This document shows, piece by piece, positions 62,364 to 64,000 of a stretch of DNA of 64,000 nucleotides. Position numbers and translations under genes: made by a program. Numbering within the stretch: position 1 is the stretch's first letter; the number at the start of each line of letters is the position of its first letter. The notes beneath the pieces were generated by a model, which was not told the DNA's origin, ran no database searches, and was given only the letters and a program-made list of their open reading frames with translations. This stretch comes from Alcaligenaceae bacterium (GTDB lineage Bacteria > Pseudomonadota > Gammaproteobacteria > Burkholderiales > Burkholderiaceae_B), in contig JACCEP010000004.1 in assembly GCA_013416395.1 (NCBI GenBank), positions 124,001-188,000 on the forward strand, given 5' to 3'.

Positions 62364-63118
62364 CGGTAGTACTTCATGTTGAAAATATATGCGCCACGTT
62401 CGGCTCGTTGCGGGCCGTGCGCGATGTTACGCTGCAGGCCAGTACGGGTGAACGCCTGATTGTTCTGGGTACAAATGGTGCAGGCAAAAGTACTCTTTTC
62501 AACCTAATTGCTGGCGACATTCTGCCGACCAGTGGTCATATACACTGGCGCGGCCAACCTATCCAGGCACTCTCTGCGCATGAGCGTACCCGCATGGGTA
62601 TCTCGCGTAGCTATCAGACATCACGCGTGATGCATGGCCTAAGTGTGGCCGACAACATGTATCTCGCCGTGCAGGGTGTGCAGGTAGGCCGTTTTGGCTT
62701 GCGTGTGCCGGGGTTTCATCACCCCTGGCGGCAAAAAGGGCGCGATACGTTGGCGCTGGTCAACCTTGCAGGCATGGATGATGAGCTTGCAAGCAATCTC
62801 TCTCACGGAGAGCGGCGTCAGCTTGAGATCGCAATGGCACTGGCCAGCGATCCTCATATGCTGCTGCTTGATGAGCCCGCCGCTGGTCTTTCGCCCGGCG
62901 AGCGACCTGGTTTGGTGGCCTTGCTGCGTTCATTGCCTCGAGATGTCACCATCATCATGATTGAACATGATATGGACGTTGCGCTACAGGTAGCAGACAG
63001 AGTGATGGTCATGAATGAAGGCGAGGTCGTGTTCCAGGGCACACCTGCCGAAACGGCGGCCAGTTCGCTGGTCAGGTCGTTATATCTGGGTTATACCGGA
63101 GACGCCAATGCTGCTTGA
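62360..63118 (+). CDS. LivG-type ABC transporter ATPase
   Basis: A 252-residue ATPase: Walker A LGTNGAGKSTLFNLIAG, signature region NLSHGERRQLEIAMALASDP, Walker B MLLLDEPAAGLSPGER and the switch histidine in IIMIEHDMDVAL. The signature reads LSHGE rather than LSGGE, as in many LivG proteins. It pairs with the LivF-type ATPase downstream, overlapping it by 11 nt. Confidence 0.95.
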   Translation: MTVVLHVENICATFGSLRAVRDVTLQASTGERLIVLGTNGAGKSTLFNLIAGDILPTSGHIHWRGQPIQALSAHERTRMGISRSYQTSRVMHGLSVADNMYLAVQGVQVGRFGLRVPGFHHPWRQKGRDTLALVNLAGMDDELASNLSHGERRQLEIAMALASDPHMLLLDEPAAGLSPGERPGLVALLRSLPRDVTIIMIEHDMDVALQVADRVMVMNEGEVVFQGTPAETAASSLVRSLYLGYTGDANAA

Positions 63119-63809
63119 AATCCAGGGCCTTGAAGTGCATTACGGATCAGTGCGAGCATTGCACGGTGCCGATCTGGTGCTAGGCGACAGGCCGCTCGCT
63201 GTTGTAGGGCGTAATGGTATGGGCAAAACCACGTTATGCCACGGCATTATGGGGTTGGCTAAGGTTACTGCCGGCACGATTACCCTGGATGGCATTCCAC
63301 TCCAGGGGCTGCCACCCCACCGCATCGCCGCCCACGGTATCGCCTTGGTGCCACAGGGTCGTCGACTGTTTCAGTCATTGAGTGTTGATGAGCACCTCAA
63401 GCTGGCACAACGTGGCCAGGGTGCATGGACGCGCGAGCGCATTTATGACACTTTTCCCCGTCTGGCTGAGCGGCGGCGCAATATGGGAAACGAACTGTCG
63501 GGCGGAGAGCAGCAAATGGTTGCTATTGCTCGCGCCTTGCTGGCTAATCCTCGCTTAATCATCATGGACGAGCCCACAGAGGGGCTGGCGCCCCTGATGG
63601 TTGAACAGGTCATTAAGGTATTGCAGAGTCTGGTACACGAAGGTAATGCAGTGCTGCTGGTCGAGCAGAATCTGGGCGTGGCGCTTTCCGTTGCAGATGA
63701 GATCGCAGTGATGGTTAATGGCGTTTTTGAGCGTCGCCTCAATGCCAATATATTGCGGGAAGATCCTGATTTACAGCAGCGTTTGCTGGGTGTCGCCACG
63801 CAGGCCTGA
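63108..63809 (+). CDS. LivF-type ABC transporter ATPase
   Basis: A 233-residue ATPase: Walker A VGRNGMGKTTLCHGIMG, signature LSGGEQQMVAIARALLANP, Walker B LIIMDEPTEGLAPLM, switch region VLLVEQNLGVAL. ATG at 63108 matches LivF length; an earlier frame from 63015 overlaps LivG fully. Last gene of the operon. Confidence 0.95.
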   Translation: MLLEIQGLEVHYGSVRALHGADLVLGDRPLAVVGRNGMGKTTLCHGIMGLAKVTAGTITLDGIPLQGLPPHRIAAHGIALVPQGRRLFQSLSVDEHLKLAQRGQGAWTRERIYDTFPRLAERRRNMGNELSGGEQQMVAIARALLANPRLIIMDEPTEGLAPLMVEQVIKVLQSLVHEGNAVLLVEQNLGVALSVADEIAVMVNGVFERRLNANILREDPDLQQRLLGVATQA

Positions 63810-63899
63810 TATTGGAGCAATAAGTCGCAGGTTGTGCGACCATGCGTCAAATTAGCGCCAAGGTGATTCAGGCGCGCTGAGGACAGCATCCACACATAT

Positions 63900-64000
63900 T
63901 CAATCACGCGCCACAGCCGTCAGCCCCGCAACCAGATGGTCAATAAAGAAGGTGTACAGCACTGCAATCGGCACACTTGCGATCAGCGCGCCTGCCAGCA
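63900..64000 (-). CDS. Carbohydrate ABC transporter permease, C-terminal end
   Basis: The last 32 codons of a minus-strand gene cut by the right edge, ending LAGALIASVPIAVLYTFFID then HLVAGLTAVARD and TGA. The pattern matches the C-terminus of MalG/UgpE-type sugar permeases (IPV...F.RYFV.GLTAGAVKG). Most of the gene lies beyond the window, so the sugar is unknown. It is convergent with the Liv operon, 90 nt apart. Confidence 0.75.
   Translation of the reverse strand, partial: LAGALIASVPIAVLYTFFIDHLVAGLTAVARD

Overview
The window looks like a chromosomal segment of a betaproteobacterium of the order Burkholderiales, most likely family Alcaligenaceae. The reasons are three Bug/TctC-type tricarboxylate receptors, a DUF3348-DUF802-OmpA-DUF2894 operon, a purT/BrnQ/YchJ housekeeping block and many LysR, IclR and Lrp regulators. 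This placement is inference from gene content; there is no rRNA or other marker gene to confirm it. No tRNA, rRNA, CRISPR array, phage gene or insertion sequence was recognised. Both window ends cut genes.

Layout. 1-2432: the end of a Bug receptor and a GCS2-type glutamate-cysteine ligase family enzyme. 2591-12484: a partner-switching signalling block. It holds a periplasmic ABC_sub_bind protein, a Cache-HAMP-SpoIIE phosphatase, an MFS carrier with two extra sensor-like regions, alanine racemase, an RsbW-like kinase, an NCS2 permease with a kinase-like tail, and a STAS antagonist. 12501-22753: mostly metabolic genes (purT, OsmC, thioesterase, AlkA-like glycosylase, YchJ, BrnQ, gamma-glutamyltransferase, PAS-LuxR regulator, dodecin, cyclase). 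22821-24720: a LysR regulator divergent from a pirin.

24749-29320 is a four-gene lipid-type operon: a sterol-desaturase-family enzyme, a fatty acid desaturase, a KAS III fused to a haem-oxygenase-like di-iron domain, and a protein I do not recognise. 29450-35579 is a D-amino-acid/acidic amino acid locus: LysR, D-cysteine desulfhydrase, a GltIJKL-type ABC transporter and an Asp/Glu racemase. 35831-44641 holds an MDR oxidoreductase, HPII-type catalase, a GltS carrier paired with a TAXI lipoprotein, and several small membrane proteins.

44703-49621 is the most striking operon. Its second and third genes resemble a MotA/TolQ/ZorA-ZorB type ion-driven stator, with a long tail carrying four 87-residue tandem repeats, and they are flanked by two proteins of unknown function (DUF3348 and DUF2894). 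49759-63809: a split lipoate ligase, an AllA-like protein, an IclR-linked thiolase/CoA-ligase/Bug operon, an Lrp regulator, another Bug receptor and a complete Liv-type ABC transporter operon. The right edge carries the last 32 codons of a sugar ABC permease.

The best candidates for undescribed biology are the ZorAB-like motor operon, the KAS III-oxidase lipid operon, and the transporter-coupled partner-switching block.
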